Positions 38,307-46,579 are shown, numbered from the stretch's first letter. The stretch: 64,000 bases of DNA from Gemmataceae bacterium (GCA_901538445.1 LR594585.1:883500-947499); one strand, 5' to 3'. Numbers and translations are program-made. The notes: generated by a model not told the origin, from the sequence alone.

Positions 38307-38788
38307 TCAGGACGAAAGGACTTGCGGCCCCGCAGCCACCAGTACGCGCCCGAGGCGAGCAGTAGCCCGCCGACGCCGGCCCAGAGCCCGAGCGTCTGGT
38401 CCGGCCGCCACCCGCGGTACTCGGTCGGGGCGGCATCCGTGGCGGGGGCCTCGGGCTTGGGCGGGCCGGGCACCTCGAACGGCACGCGGTCGCGGTGCCC
38501 GATGGCCACGGCCTTCGCGGTGTACTTCCCGGGGCCGGGCCGCGGGAGCCGGCACACGCCGCGGTCGTCGGTCTTCCCCTCGGCGACGATGTACTGCTCC
38601 GCATCGACGATGGAGACGGCCGCGGCCTCGGCCGGGGTGTCGTCGTCGAACCCGGCCTCGAGAACGACCACGGTCGGCTCGTCGGGCGGCAACTTCACGA
38701 CCAACCGCAGGTCGTGGGCGAGGGCAGGGGCCGGCGACAACGCGACGGCCGCGGCTGCGAGAAGTAGAACGAGAAGGCGCGTTCGCAT
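38300..38788 (-). CDS. Exported single-span protein, carboxypeptidase-regulatory-like
   Basis: 162 residues from ATG 38788. Signal peptide MRTRLLVLLLAAAAVALSPAPALA. The mature part begins HDLRLVVKLPPDEPTVVVLEAGFDD and has an Ig-like regulatory pattern (VVAEGKTDDRGVCRLPRPGPGKYTAKA). A C-terminal membrane helix (LGLWAGVGGLLLASGAYWWL) with a basic end follows. The layout recalls NikL/CbiL-type auxiliary proteins of metal transporters, but no transporter is near. Its stop codon is inside an inverted repeat. Confidence 0.7.
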   Translation of the reverse strand: MRTRLLVLLLAAAAVALSPAPALAHDLRLVVKLPPDEPTVVVLEAGFDDDTPAEAAAVSIVDAEQYIVAEGKTDDRGVCRLPRPGPGKYTAKAVAIGHRDRVPFEVPGPPKPEAPATDAAPTEYRGWRPDQTLGLWAGVGGLLLASGAYWWLRGRKSFRPEN

Positions 38789-38838
38789 GGCGAGTTCCGG
38801 TGTGACGATCCCGACAATCATCATACCGAACGAAGCAA

Positions 38839-38916
38839 GTTTCGAGTTCCGAGTTTCAGGTTTCGAGTCGATCCGCGGTTGTCCGAACTCGGAACTCGTA
38901 ACTGGAAACTCGAAAC
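38839..38916. repeat. Imperfect inverted repeat of 'cgagtttc' units
   Basis: Left arm 38839-38868 (gtttcgagttccgagtttca...) and right arm 38886-38916 pair at about 80 percent. It lies between the divergent starts of the 162-residue gene and uppP, so it is in the 5' region of both, unlike most other repeats in the window. Confidence 0.65.
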
Positions 38917-38933
38917 ACCCGGAAGGGGCAGGC

Positions 38934-39809
38934 ATGTCGGTGTGGGAAGCGGTCCTCCTCGGGGTGGTGCAGGGGCTCACGGAGTTCCTGCCGATCAGCA
39001 GCACGGCGCACCTGCTCGTCGCCCGCAAGTTGCTCGGCCACGCGCACCCGGAAGACGCCTTCACCGTCGTCATTCAACTCGGCACGCTCGTCGCGGTGTT
39101 CGTGTACTTCCGGGCCGACGTCGCACGCCTGCTTTTGGGATTGTGGAGCGACGCGCGCTCGTTGAAGCTCGCGAGTACGCCCGATTCGCGGACCGGGTGG
39201 CTCATCGTGATCGGCACGGTGCCGGCCGTCGCGGTCGGGTTCACGCTGAAGGACTGGTTGAAAGCGGCGTTCTTCAACCTGCCGTCGATCGCCGTCGTGT
39301 CGATCGCGTTCGCGGCGCTGATGGCGGCGGCCGAGTGGTGGGCGGCGCGGCGGAAGAGGCTCGGCGTCGCGGCGAAGGTCGAGGCCGACCTGACGTGGCG
39401 CGAGGCGCTGTGGGTGGGGCTGTGGCAGGCGTGCGCACTGATGCCCGGCGGGTCGCGGTCGGGCACGACGATCTCGGGCGGGCTGTTCGCGGGGCTGGCG
39501 CGCGCGACCGCGGCCCGGTTCTCGTTCCTGCTGTCGCTGCCGGTGATCCTCGGTGCCGGGCTGAAGGAGTTGCTCGACGAGTACCAGAAGCTCGCGGCCC
39601 CCAAGCCCGACGAGCCGGTGAGCCTGTTCGCGTCGGGCGGCGACGTGGCGGCGCTGGTCGTGGGCACGGCGGTGTCGGCGGTCGTCGGCTACCTCGCGAT
39701 CGCGTTCCTGATGCGGTTCCTCCAGTTCCACACGATGACGGTGTTCGTCGTGTACCGCCTCGTCCTCGCCGCCGCGATCCTCACGCTCCTCGCGGCGGGG
39801 GTGGGGTGA
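38934..39809 (+). CDS. uppP: Undecaprenyl-diphosphate phosphatase UppP/BacA
   Basis: 291 residues from ATG 38934 with ggaagggg upstream. Integral membrane enzyme that recycles undecaprenyl pyrophosphate for envelope polymer synthesis and confers bacitracin tolerance. Conserved motifs are GLTEFLPISSTAHL (about 15-28) and MPGGSRSGTTISGGL (about 167-181), with eight helices predicted by eye. Complete. Confidence 0.95.
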   Translation: MSVWEAVLLGVVQGLTEFLPISSTAHLLVARKLLGHAHPEDAFTVVIQLGTLVAVFVYFRADVARLLLGLWSDARSLKLASTPDSRTGWLIVIGTVPAVAVGFTLKDWLKAAFFNLPSIAVVSIAFAALMAAAEWWAARRKRLGVAAKVEADLTWREALWVGLWQACALMPGGSRSGTTISGGLFAGLARATAARFSFLLSLPVILGAGLKELLDEYQKLAAPKPDEPVSLFASGGDVAALVVGTAVSAVVGYLAIAFLMRFLQFHTMTVFVVYRLVLAAAILTLLAAGVG

Positions 39810-39814
39810 ACGCT

Positions 39815-39893
39815 CCTTTCGAGCCACGGGGCTTGCCCCCGTGGTACCAGGCGACTCCCAGCACCACGGGGACAAGCCCCGTGGCTCGAAAGG
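39815..39893. repeat. 31-bp inverted repeat (TTCGAGCCACGGGGCTTG type)
   Basis: Left arm 39815-39845 begins cctttcgagccacggggctt; right arm 39863-39893 matches its complement at 30 of 31 positions. It sits between uppP and the sigma fusion gene, both plus strand. A solo left arm of the same family lies at 49516-49544. Confidence 0.9.
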
Positions 39894-39953
39894 CAAGATT
39901 CCTGAGCACCTTCCCCGCCGGCCGGACATGATACGGGTAGAGGAGCCCCGCCG

Positions 39954-41555
39954 ATGCCGCGTCTCACCCTCTTCGCCAAGCTGACCGCCGGGGCCGCCGC
40001 CGAGAGCGACCACGCACTGCTCGCACGGTTCGCCGCCGACCGCGACGAGGCCGCGTTCGCGGCGCTCGTGGGCCGGCACGCCCGAATGGTGTACGGGGTG
40101 TGTCGCCGGGCCGTTCGAGACGCGCAGCTCGCCGAAGACGCCGTCCAGGCCGTGTTTCTTGTGCTTTCGCGAAGTCCGGAGCGGGCCGCGAGTGCCGCGT
40201 CGGTCGGCGGGTGGCTGTTCGGCATCGCCCGGCGGGTCGGGCTCACCGCCCGCCGGCACGAGGAGCGCCGCAAGCGGCTCGCGGGCGTCGAGCGGCCGAC
40301 GGAAGCGGCCCCGGCCGCCGACTTCGACGACCTGTCGCGGGTGCTCGACGAGGAACTCGCACAACTTCCCGAGCCGTACCGCGAGCCGCTCGTCGCGTGC
40401 TTCCTCGAAGAGCGCACCCAGGACGAGGCCGCACGCCACCTCGGGTGGAGCCTGAGCACGCTGCGCCGGCGGCTCGAACACGGGAAGGAACTGCTCCGCG
40501 TCCGGCTCACCCGCCGCGGGGCGACGCTCGCCGGCGGGTTGCTCGCGGGGGCGGTCGCGCCGTCGGCACGGGCCGCAGTTCCGGCCCGCCTGCTGACGAG
40601 CGTGACCGAGCCGTCAGCGCGGGCGAAGTCGCTCGCCGCGGCCGCCGTTCGCGCCACCCTCGGCGCGAAACTGGCGGTCGCAACGGTGGCGCTGCTCGCG
40701 GTCGCGGGCGTCGGGATCGGGCTAACGAACAGCGAGCCGCCGGTCGATGCGCCAGCGCAGGCGCCGCACGCTCGCCACACGGGTGAAGCCGCACCCGCGC
40801 CGCGGGCCGTCGAGCGGTCGCCGTGGGTGACGGTGACGGGCCGGGTGGTGTTCCCGCAGGAGCGCGACGTTCCGTCGCCCCAGTTCGTGGCCGCGGAGGA
40901 CGTCAAGGACCGCGAGTTCTTTGCCGGTGCGAGCACGGGCGACGTGCGGGTCGATCCCGCAACCCGCGGCCTCGCGAACGCCGTGGTCTGGCTGCGGCCC
41001 GACAGCGACGACCCGAAGGCCGCGTTCCCCCGCGACCGCGTCCACCCGGCGCTGGTGGACGGCCCCGGCGAGCACCGGGTCGTCGCGTCGGCCGACGGGT
41101 TCCTCCCGCGGGTGCTCGCGGTGCGGGCCGGCGACCGGGTGACGTTCGGCAACTTCACGCCGGTCCCGTTCAACGTCAACTACCACGCGGGCGCGCCGCT
41201 CGACGGCGACCCGACCGACGCCAGCTTCAACGTGCTGCTGCCGACGGGCGCGACCCACACCACGCGCCCCCTCCCCACCGCCCGGTGGTGCGGAAGCGTG
41301 CGGGACAACATCCACCCGTGGGTCCACGGCTCCGTGTGGGTGTTCGACCACCCGTACAGCGCGGTGACGGCGGCCGACGGTTCGTTCCGCATCCCGAACG
41401 CCCCGGCCGGCGCCTGGCGGCTGGTCGTGTGGCACGAGCGGGCCGGCTACCGCACCGGGGCCGCCGGCCGCCTCGGCGAGCGCGTGGTGATCGCCGCCGA
41501 CGGTACACTCGACCTCGGTTCGTTGGTCCATGCGACCCGCGGGTGGGACGACTGA
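39954..41555 (+). CDS. ECF sigma factor fused to TM segment and degenerate cupredoxin-like domain
   Basis: 533 residues. Region 2 spans about 20-95 (DEAAFAALVGRHARMVYGVCRRAV ... DAVQAVFLVLSR), region 4 about 125-180 (QLPEPYREPLVACFLEERTQDEAARHLGWS). A membrane helix lies at about 237-257 (AKLAVATVALLAVAGVGIG). Residues about 285-533 face outwards and match the secreted protein encoded next door along its whole length (ANAVVWLRP; IHPWVHGSVWVFDHPYSAVTAADGSF; LVVWHERAG). The copper-site positions of that relative are changed: His142 to Phe406, Cys181 to Asp451 and Met187 to Val457; only the IHPW histidine remains. It is likely a membrane-bound regulator whose sensor derives from its target; that role is inferred. 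Confidence 0.87.
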   Translation: MPRLTLFAKLTAGAAAESDHALLARFAADRDEAAFAALVGRHARMVYGVCRRAVRDAQLAEDAVQAVFLVLSRSPERAASAASVGGWLFGIARRVGLTARRHEERRKRLAGVERPTEAAPAADFDDLSRVLDEELAQLPEPYREPLVACFLEERTQDEAARHLGWSLSTLRRRLEHGKELLRVRLTRRGATLAGGLLAGAVAPSARAAVPARLLTSVTEPSARAKSLAAAAVRATLGAKLAVATVALLAVAGVGIGLTNSEPPVDAPAQAPHARHTGEAAPAPRAVERSPWVTVTGRVVFPQERDVPSPQFVAAEDVKDREFFAGASTGDVRVDPATRGLANAVVWLRPDSDDPKAAFPRDRVHPALVDGPGEHRVVASADGFLPRVLAVRAGDRVTFGNFTPVPFNVNYHAGAPLDGDPTDASFNVLLPTGATHTTRPLPTARWCGSVRDNIHPWVHGSVWVFDHPYSAVTAADGSFRIPNAPAGAWRLVVWHERAGYRTGAAGRLGERVVIAADGTLDLGSLVHATRGWDD

Positions 41556-41615
41556 TCGATGTGTCTTGTGTCTTTCTTGGTGAGACCGACGCGCTGTTGA
41601 GGGGGTGAGTGCGGG

Positions 41616-41682
41616 CGAGCGGCGCGGCGTCAGCCCGCCGGTGCGCCTGAACTCTACCGGCGGGCTGACGCCGCGCCGCTCG
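41616..41682. repeat. Perfect 27-bp inverted repeat, family B copy 1
   Basis: Left arm 41616-41642 (cgagcggcgcggcgtcagcc...) and exact complement 41656-41682; the loop is 13 bases. Family B also occurs at 44829-44882; the two copies differ by one base in each arm, at paired positions. It separates the sigma fusion from the cupredoxin-like gene. Confidence 0.93.
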
Positions 41683-41756
41683 CTCACTTTTCAGCAGAGT
41701 CCGGGCTGGTACGCCCGCCCCCACCGCTCGTTCCTTCAACACTTGGAGAACGCCCC

Positions 41757-42539
41757 ATGCGACTGCTGTCGTGCGTGCTGTGCTGCGCGCTGGTGACCAC
41801 CATTGCCCGCGGCGACGACCCCAAACCCGCCTGGACGACCATCAAGGGCCGCGTCATGTTCCCCGAGGGCAAGGAGATTCCGAAGCGGGCCGAACTGAAC
41901 GTCAACCAGGACAAGCAGCACTGCCTCGGGAAGGGGGCGATCCTCGACGAGTCGGTGATCGTGAACCCGAAGAACCGCGGGGTGAAGAACGTCGTCGTGT
42001 TTCTGCGACCGCTCGACCCAAAGGACAAGGAGTTCAAGCCGGCCGAGATCCACCCGGCCGACGCGAAGCGGAAGCCGCAAGAGGTGGCGATCGACCAGCC
42101 GTGCTGCATGTTCGTGAGCCGCGTGACCGTCGCCCGCGTCGGCGACACGCTCGTCGTGAAGAACCCGTCGCCGGTCGCGCACAACTTCTTCTGGGCGAGC
42201 GAGAAGAACGGCGACTTTAACGTGAACATCCCCGTCGGGCAAACGTGGACCATGCCGAACGCGCTCGCGGCGGAGAGCCGCACGGTCCAGTACAAGTGTA
42301 CGATCCACCCGTGGATGACGGGGTACGTGCGGGTGTTCGACCACCCGTACTACGCGGTCACCGACGCCGACGGCAACTTCGAGATCCAGAGTGCCCCGGC
42401 CGGCCAGTTCCGCATCGTCTTCTGGCACGAGGCCGTTGGCACCCGCGGCGGGGCCGAGGGGCGGTTCGGCGAGCCGATCCAGATCGCGGGCGGCACGATG
42501 GAGATGAAGGCGACCGACTTCGACGTGAGCCCCAGGTGA
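41757..42539 (+). CDS. Secreted cupredoxin-like (plastocyanin/methylamine-type) protein
   Basis: 260 residues. Signal peptide MRLLSCVLCCALVTTIARG. An N-terminal beta module (IKGRVMFPEGKEIPK ... QHCLGKGAILDESVIVNPKNRGVKNVVVFLRP) is followed by a cupredoxin-type domain with a plausible type-1 copper set: His142 in VAHNF, Cys181 and His184 in CTIHPWM, Met187. The end (YYAVTDADGNFEIQSAPAGQFRIVFWHE) is a carboxypeptidase-regulatory-like strand pair. Probably a periplasmic electron-transfer or copper protein. Its closest relative in the window is the outer domain of the sigma factor immediately upstream. Confidence 0.87.
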   Translation: MRLLSCVLCCALVTTIARGDDPKPAWTTIKGRVMFPEGKEIPKRAELNVNQDKQHCLGKGAILDESVIVNPKNRGVKNVVVFLRPLDPKDKEFKPAEIHPADAKRKPQEVAIDQPCCMFVSRVTVARVGDTLVVKNPSPVAHNFFWASEKNGDFNVNIPVGQTWTMPNALAAESRTVQYKCTIHPWMTGYVRVFDHPYYAVTDADGNFEIQSAPAGQFRIVFWHEAVGTRGGAEGRFGEPIQIAGGTMEMKATDFDVSPR

Positions 42540-42624
42540 CCGGCCCGAATCGCGCTTCGCGGAACTTTTGAGGCCCGGTCGTGTTCCAACTGGTAGCTGT
42601 GCCGGCTTGCAGGAGGGGCTGCCA

Positions 42625-43323
42625 ATGTCGCCGAAGGTTCTGAGGATCGTGGCCACCGTGGCCCTGGGGTACGCTCTCGCGCTGCTGCCGGTGGTGAGCG
42701 CCGCCGACGAGCCGAAACCCGCGTCCCCGACAGACGTTGGGGACCAGAAGCCGACCGACTGGTCGAAGTATTCGTACGTCGCGGAGGCCGTCGGCGAGAT
42801 CGTGAAGGCCGACGGAAACCGGCTCGTCCTGCGCGTGACGTGGTACGAGACGGAGCAGCAGCGGAACCAGGGCGGCAACAACCGGAACCGGAACCGCCGC
42901 CCGAACCTGAGCGGCCGGAACAACAACCGGAACTACCGCAACCCTTACGCGAACAACATGAACCGGCCGCGGTTCGTGACGACGGAAGAACACCACGACT
43001 ACGACCTGGAGTTCGTGCCCGAGTCGCTCGTCCGCAACAAGCACGCCCCGATCAAGACCAACGAGAAGGGCGAGCGGGTGAACCTCAACCAGGCCGAACT
43101 CAACGAGGCCCGGTCCCCGGCCGGCGCGCCGTGGTACGCGGCCTCGCCGACCGACCTCGTGCCCGGCACGATCGTTCAGGTGATCCTCATCCGCGACCGG
43201 AAGATCCCGATCGACAAGGTGAAGGAGGACGACCTGCGGGTGAAGTACGCGCTCATCCTCGGCCACGACAAGACCCCGCCGAAGGAAGACCCGCCCAAGG
43301 GCAAGGCCAACACCAAGAAGTAG
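42625..43323 (+). CDS. Exported protein with Asn/Arg-rich tract
   Basis: 232 residues from ATG 42625 (aggagggg upstream). Signal peptide MSPKVLRIVATVALGYALALLPVVSA. The first domain (YVAEAVGEIVKADGNRLVLRVTWYE) looks like a small beta-fold. Then a low-complexity stretch at about 75-115 is made almost only of Asn, Arg and Gly (GGNNRNRNRRPN, RNNNRNYRNPYANN). A second ordered part (VPGTIVQVILIRDRKIP) and a Lys-rich tail follow. No family recognised. It lies 85 bases after the cupredoxin gene and 80 before the beta-helix gene. Confidence 0.7.
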   Translation: MSPKVLRIVATVALGYALALLPVVSAADEPKPASPTDVGDQKPTDWSKYSYVAEAVGEIVKADGNRLVLRVTWYETEQQRNQGGNNRNRNRRPNLSGRNNNRNYRNPYANNMNRPRFVTTEEHHDYDLEFVPESLVRNKHAPIKTNEKGERVNLNQAELNEARSPAGAPWYAASPTDLVPGTIVQVILIRDRKIPIDKVKEDDLRVKYALILGHDKTPPKEDPPKGKANTKK

Positions 43324-43403
43324 CCGCGTCCCGCCCGCGCCGCCCGCCCGACTCTCCACGGGCGGGCGGCGCGCGTTCACCCCCCTCTCCTCGAGGACCG
43401 CAT

Positions 43404-44801
43404 ATGCCCGCCGCTCGCTTCCCCGCGCTCCTGGTCGCCCTGCTCGCACTCCCGACGGCCGCCGCGGCCGCCGCGCCGGTCGCCACCGCCGCCGCCCTCG
43501 TCGCCGCGGTCCGCGACGGGGCCGAGGGCGCGACCATCGAGGTCGCCGCCGGCACGTTCGAACTCGACGCGCCGCTGGAGCCGAAGGCCGGCATGACGCT
43601 CAAGGGGGCGGGCATCGACAAGACGACAATCACCCACGCGGCCGGGTGGAAGCCGCCGACCAAGACGCTCCCGGACCCGGAGATGACGACGAAGGGGATG
43701 GACACGACCGCCTACCTCATCCGGCTAAAGGACAAGGCGGCCGGGGTGACGATCTCCGACCTGACGCTCCGCGGCCCGCAACTGCACGGCGCGGTCTTCG
43801 GGTGGGAGAACAAGGACCTGCACCTGCACCACCTCCGCATCACGGAGACGCTGTGGGCCGGGGTGCGGACGTTCGGGATGAAGGGCGCGAAGATCCACGA
43901 CTGCGAGTTCATCGACGCCGGCGGCCGGTGGGAGCGGGGCGCGCCGGGCGTGAAGGGCGGCATCACCGGCGGCGCGATCTTCGCCATCTGGATGGCCGAC
44001 AGCGAGATCAGCGACAACACGTTCACCCGCACCCGGCAGGCGAAGGAGCACGAGTTCTACGGCGTGAAGGTCCGCCAGGGGAAGCGGTGCCGGGTCCACC
44101 ACAACACGATCGAGGTGAACTTCTCGATCGAGTTCCCGTTCGAGAACGACGAGGACGTGGAGATCGACCACAACGTCTGCACCGGCACCGTCTCGATCCC
44201 CAAGCACGCCGGCGGCCCGGTGCCGAAGAGCGGTCGCACGTTCCACGTCCACCACAACTGGTTCAAGGACAGCTACGCGATCGAGTTCGTCCGCAACGGC
44301 GTCGAGATCGACCACAACCTGTTCGACTTCGACCCGGCGAAGGACCACGGGAACCTGGTCTCCGGGTTCGGCAGCGCCGCCGCGAAGGGGCCGGCGAGCT
44401 TCCACAACAACCTCGTGAGCAACCCCGGCCGCGGCGTGATCTGGGTCAACGAGGTGTTCGACAACCTGGTGGTCCGCAACAACCACGTGATCGCCCGCAC
44501 CACGGCGACGCCCCGCAAGGAGGGGCTGTTCGGGTTCAACCCGAAGTGCGACTTCAAGACCATCGTCATCAAGGACAACGTGATCGAGTGCGTCGACACG
44601 CCGCGGCCGCTGCTGCGGGCGAAGGAGAGCTACGGGGCGGTCGGCGAGAACAACGCCCTCACCAACGTGGCCGACGCCGACAAGTTCGAGAACAAGAAGA
44701 CCGACCGGCCGGCCGGGCTCGAAGCGCCGCTCAAGTTCGCGTGCGGCGCGCGGGGCGCGTTCACGGTGGACGGGTGGAAGGCCGGGCCGACCGCGAAGTG
44801 A
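43404..44801 (+). CDS. Secreted right-handed parallel beta-helix protein
   Basis: 465 residues from ATG 43404. Signal peptide MPAARFPALLVALLALPTAA. It begins with the PL6/nitrous-type start (TIEVAAGTFELDAPLEPKAGMTLKGAG) and then at least nine beta-helix turns marked by 'VxIxxNxxxx' units (LHLHHLRI, KIHDCEFID, SEISDNTFTR, RCRVHHNTIEV, DVEIDHNVCTG, FHVHHNWFKD, GVEIDHNLFDF, LVVRNNHVIA, IVIKDNVIEC). This fold is typical of polysaccharide lyases and glycosidases; no catalytic set can be assigned by eye. Fourth gene of the co-directional cluster starting with the sigma fusion. Confidence 0.85.
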   Translation: MPAARFPALLVALLALPTAAAAAAPVATAAALVAAVRDGAEGATIEVAAGTFELDAPLEPKAGMTLKGAGIDKTTITHAAGWKPPTKTLPDPEMTTKGMDTTAYLIRLKDKAAGVTISDLTLRGPQLHGAVFGWENKDLHLHHLRITETLWAGVRTFGMKGAKIHDCEFIDAGGRWERGAPGVKGGITGGAIFAIWMADSEISDNTFTRTRQAKEHEFYGVKVRQGKRCRVHHNTIEVNFSIEFPFENDEDVEIDHNVCTGTVSIPKHAGGPVPKSGRTFHVHHNWFKDSYAIEFVRNGVEIDHNLFDFDPAKDHGNLVSGFGSAAAKGPASFHNNLVSNPGRGVIWVNEVFDNLVVRNNHVIARTTATPRKEGLFGFNPKCDFKTIVIKDNVIECVDTPRPLLRAKESYGAVGENNALTNVADADKFENKKTDRPAGLEAPLKFACGARGAFTVDGWKAGPTAK

Positions 44802-44828
44802 GCCGGCCGAGACCGGTCGAGACCGTGC

Positions 44829-44882
44829 GCGCGGCGTGAGCCCGCCGGTGTTGGGAGATCCACCGGCGGGCTCACGCCGCGC
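44829..44882. repeat. Perfect 22-bp inverted repeat, family B copy 2
   Basis: gcgcggcgtgagcccgccgg(tg) at 44829-44850 and its exact complement at 44861-44882; the loop is 10 bases. Compared with 41616-41682, the tenth base is G instead of C and the paired base in the right arm is C instead of G. It lies between the convergent beta-helix and pyrF genes. Confidence 0.93.
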
Positions 44883-44901
44883 CGCTCGCCGAGCACGCCT
44901 T

Positions 44902-45822
44902 CTACCCCCGCAACTCGGCCTGCGCCTTCTGCGCGGCGGCGACCACCTTCGCCTCCCAGTCGGGGTCGTCGGGGTGGAACGGGAACGTGACCCCCCGCGA
45001 GCTGTTGACCACCGCCCCGAGCCCGTCGGCCCGGTACGCCGCCCGCACGTCGGCGGCGGTCCCGCCCTGCGCGCCGTACCCCGGCACGAGCAGCCACACG
45101 TCCGGCATCGCGGCCCGCAGCTCGACCAGTTCCCGCGGGTGCGTCGCGCCGACCACCGCCCCGACGTCGCCGAGCCCGCACGCGCCGAGTGTGGAAGCGT
45201 TCCACTCGGCGACCGCCGCGGCGACGTGCCGGTACAGCGGCTTCCCGTCGCACACCAGGTCCTGAAACAGCCCCGCACCGGGGTTGCTCGTCCGCACGAG
45301 CACGAACGTGCCGCGGTCGGCGGCCTTTGCCGCGGTCAGGAACGGCTCGACGGCGTCGCGGCCGAGGTACGGGTTGATCGTGAGCGAGTCGGCGTCCCAC
45401 ACCGGGAGCGTCTGGCCGTCGATCTTGCACCCGGCGAACGCGGCGTCGGCGTAGGCGGTCGCGGTGCTGGCGATGTCGCCGCGCTTGGCGTCGAGGATGG
45501 ACACGAGGCCGAGGTGCCGGGCGTCGCGGAGCGCGCCCTGGAGCGCGGCCGTCCCCGCCGGGCCGAGCAGCTCGAAGAACGCCGCCTGCGGCTTCACCAC
45601 CCCGCAGTACGGCTCGACCAGTTCGAGCACGCGAGTGACGAACCCGCCGACGATCGCGGCGGCCCGGAGCGGGTGCTCCAACTCAGCCATCTCGGGAGCC
45701 TCGGCGGGCAGGTGCCGGCCGGCCCGGTACGCGGCCGGCAGCGACTCCCACCGGGGGTCGATGCCGACGCACAGCGGCCCCTTGCGGCGAACGGCCTCGG
45801 CGAGGCGGTCGGAAAACGTCAT
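44902..45822 (-). CDS. pyrF: Orotidine 5'-phosphate decarboxylase (type 2)
   Basis: 306 residues from ATG 45822 with aaaggag upstream. Last step of UMP synthesis. VGIDPRWESLP near the N-terminus, VVKPQAAFFELLG, and the catalytic LDAKRGDIAST are those of the longer (type 2, about 270-310 residues) PyrF class; VPGYGAQGGTAADV and NSSRGVTFP close the phosphate site. It starts 14 bases after the XisI stop on the same strand. Confidence 0.95.
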   Translation of the reverse strand: MTFSDRLAEAVRRKGPLCVGIDPRWESLPAAYRAGRHLPAEAPEMAELEHPLRAAAIVGGFVTRVLELVEPYCGVVKPQAAFFELLGPAGTAALQGALRDARHLGLVSILDAKRGDIASTATAYADAAFAGCKIDGQTLPVWDADSLTINPYLGRDAVEPFLTAAKAADRGTFVLVRTSNPGAGLFQDLVCDGKPLYRHVAAAVAEWNASTLGACGLGDVGAVVGATHPRELVELRAAMPDVWLLVPGYGAQGGTAADVRAAYRADGLGAVVNSSRGVTFPFHPDDPDWEAKVVAAAQKAQAELRG

Positions 45823-45836
45823 GCGAAACAGCTCCT

Positions 45837-46172
45837 TTACCCGACGCCGTAGCCCGTGAACGGGCGCAGGTCCGCGGGCTTCTCGGCCAGAACGATGTCG
45901 CTCTTGGGGATGCCCGCCGCGACGAGTTCGTCCGCGATCGGCTGGTCGGTCCCGTTGAACTGGATCCACACCTTGTCGTTGATGATGTCGAGGTGAAGGA
46001 ACGCGCCGTGAACGCGGTGGCGGTTCACCCACCCGGTCTGCATGGCGACGTAGTGGTCCCGCTCCGGGTCGATCATCGCGTAGGAATCGACCTCCCCAGA
46101 GGACGGCTTCTGGTGCGCGTACTCTTCAACGAGACGCCGCACGGCCTCCCGGTAGCGGGTCAACTTATCCAC
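45837..46172 (-). CDS. xisI: XisI-family protein
   Basis: 111 residues from a GTG start at 46172, overlapping the xisH gene by 13 bases. The family pattern is clear: YREAVRRLVEEYA, then VDSYAMIDPERDHYVAMQTGWVNRHRVHGAFLHLDIINDKVWIQFNGTDQPIADELVAAGIPKSDIVL, nearly the whole conserved XisI domain. In Nostoc, XisI and XisH control excision of the fdxN element together with the recombinase XisF. No XisF is in this window, so a role in excision here is doubtful. Confidence 0.92.
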   Translation of the reverse strand: MDKLTRYREAVRRLVEEYAHQKPSSGEVDSYAMIDPERDHYVAMQTGWVNRHRVHGAFLHLDIINDKVWIQFNGTDQPIADELVAAGIPKSDIVLAEKPADLRPFTGYGVG

Positions 46173-46579
46173 TGGGTGATCCTCCGCTCGGTCGGATGGA
46201 AGACGACGACTTTCATACCGAGGTCGGCCACGACAAGGTGCCCGATCGGTTCGGAGAAAATGCCAGTATACACCTCGTCCGGCACCGCCAGATAGAGTTC
46301 CCGACCCGGGTCGGTGCTCCGGAGGATCGCACGGTACACGGCGTACTGACCGATCGCGTGGTGGAAGTCCTCGATGTCGGAGTTGCGCAGGAAGCTCTGG
46401 ACCTCGACCGCGATCCGCTCGCCGCCCCGATCGGCCGTGACCGGGGCGCGCTCGCCGGCCAAATCGACGAACAGCCGCCGGCGGCCGATCGACACGCGGT
46501 GCGGGTCGGCCGTGATCGTCCACCCGTCCGCTTTGAGGGCGGCGACAACGGCGTCGTGGTAGACGTTCTTCGCAGGCAC
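46160..46579 (-). CDS. xisH: XisH-family protein with substituted nuclease lysine
   Basis: 139 residues. Starts MPAKNVYHDAVVAALKADGWTIT, the canonical XisH opening, and ends MKVVVFHPTERRITQWIS. XisH has an endonuclease-like PD-(D/E)XK core. Here the aspartate is in RRLFVDLAGE and the glutamate in IAVEVQSFL, but the lysine that usually follows (IAVEIKSF in cyanobacterial members, from memory) is Gln. The AIGQYAVYRAIL helix is intact. It may be catalytically dead or use another residue. First gene of the overlapping xisH-xisI pair. Confidence 0.92.
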   Translation of the reverse strand: MPAKNVYHDAVVAALKADGWTITADPHRVSIGRRRLFVDLAGERAPVTADRGGERIAVEVQSFLRNSDIEDFHHAIGQYAVYRAILRSTDPGRELYLAVPDEVYTGIFSEPIGHLVVADLGMKVVVFHPTERRITQWIS

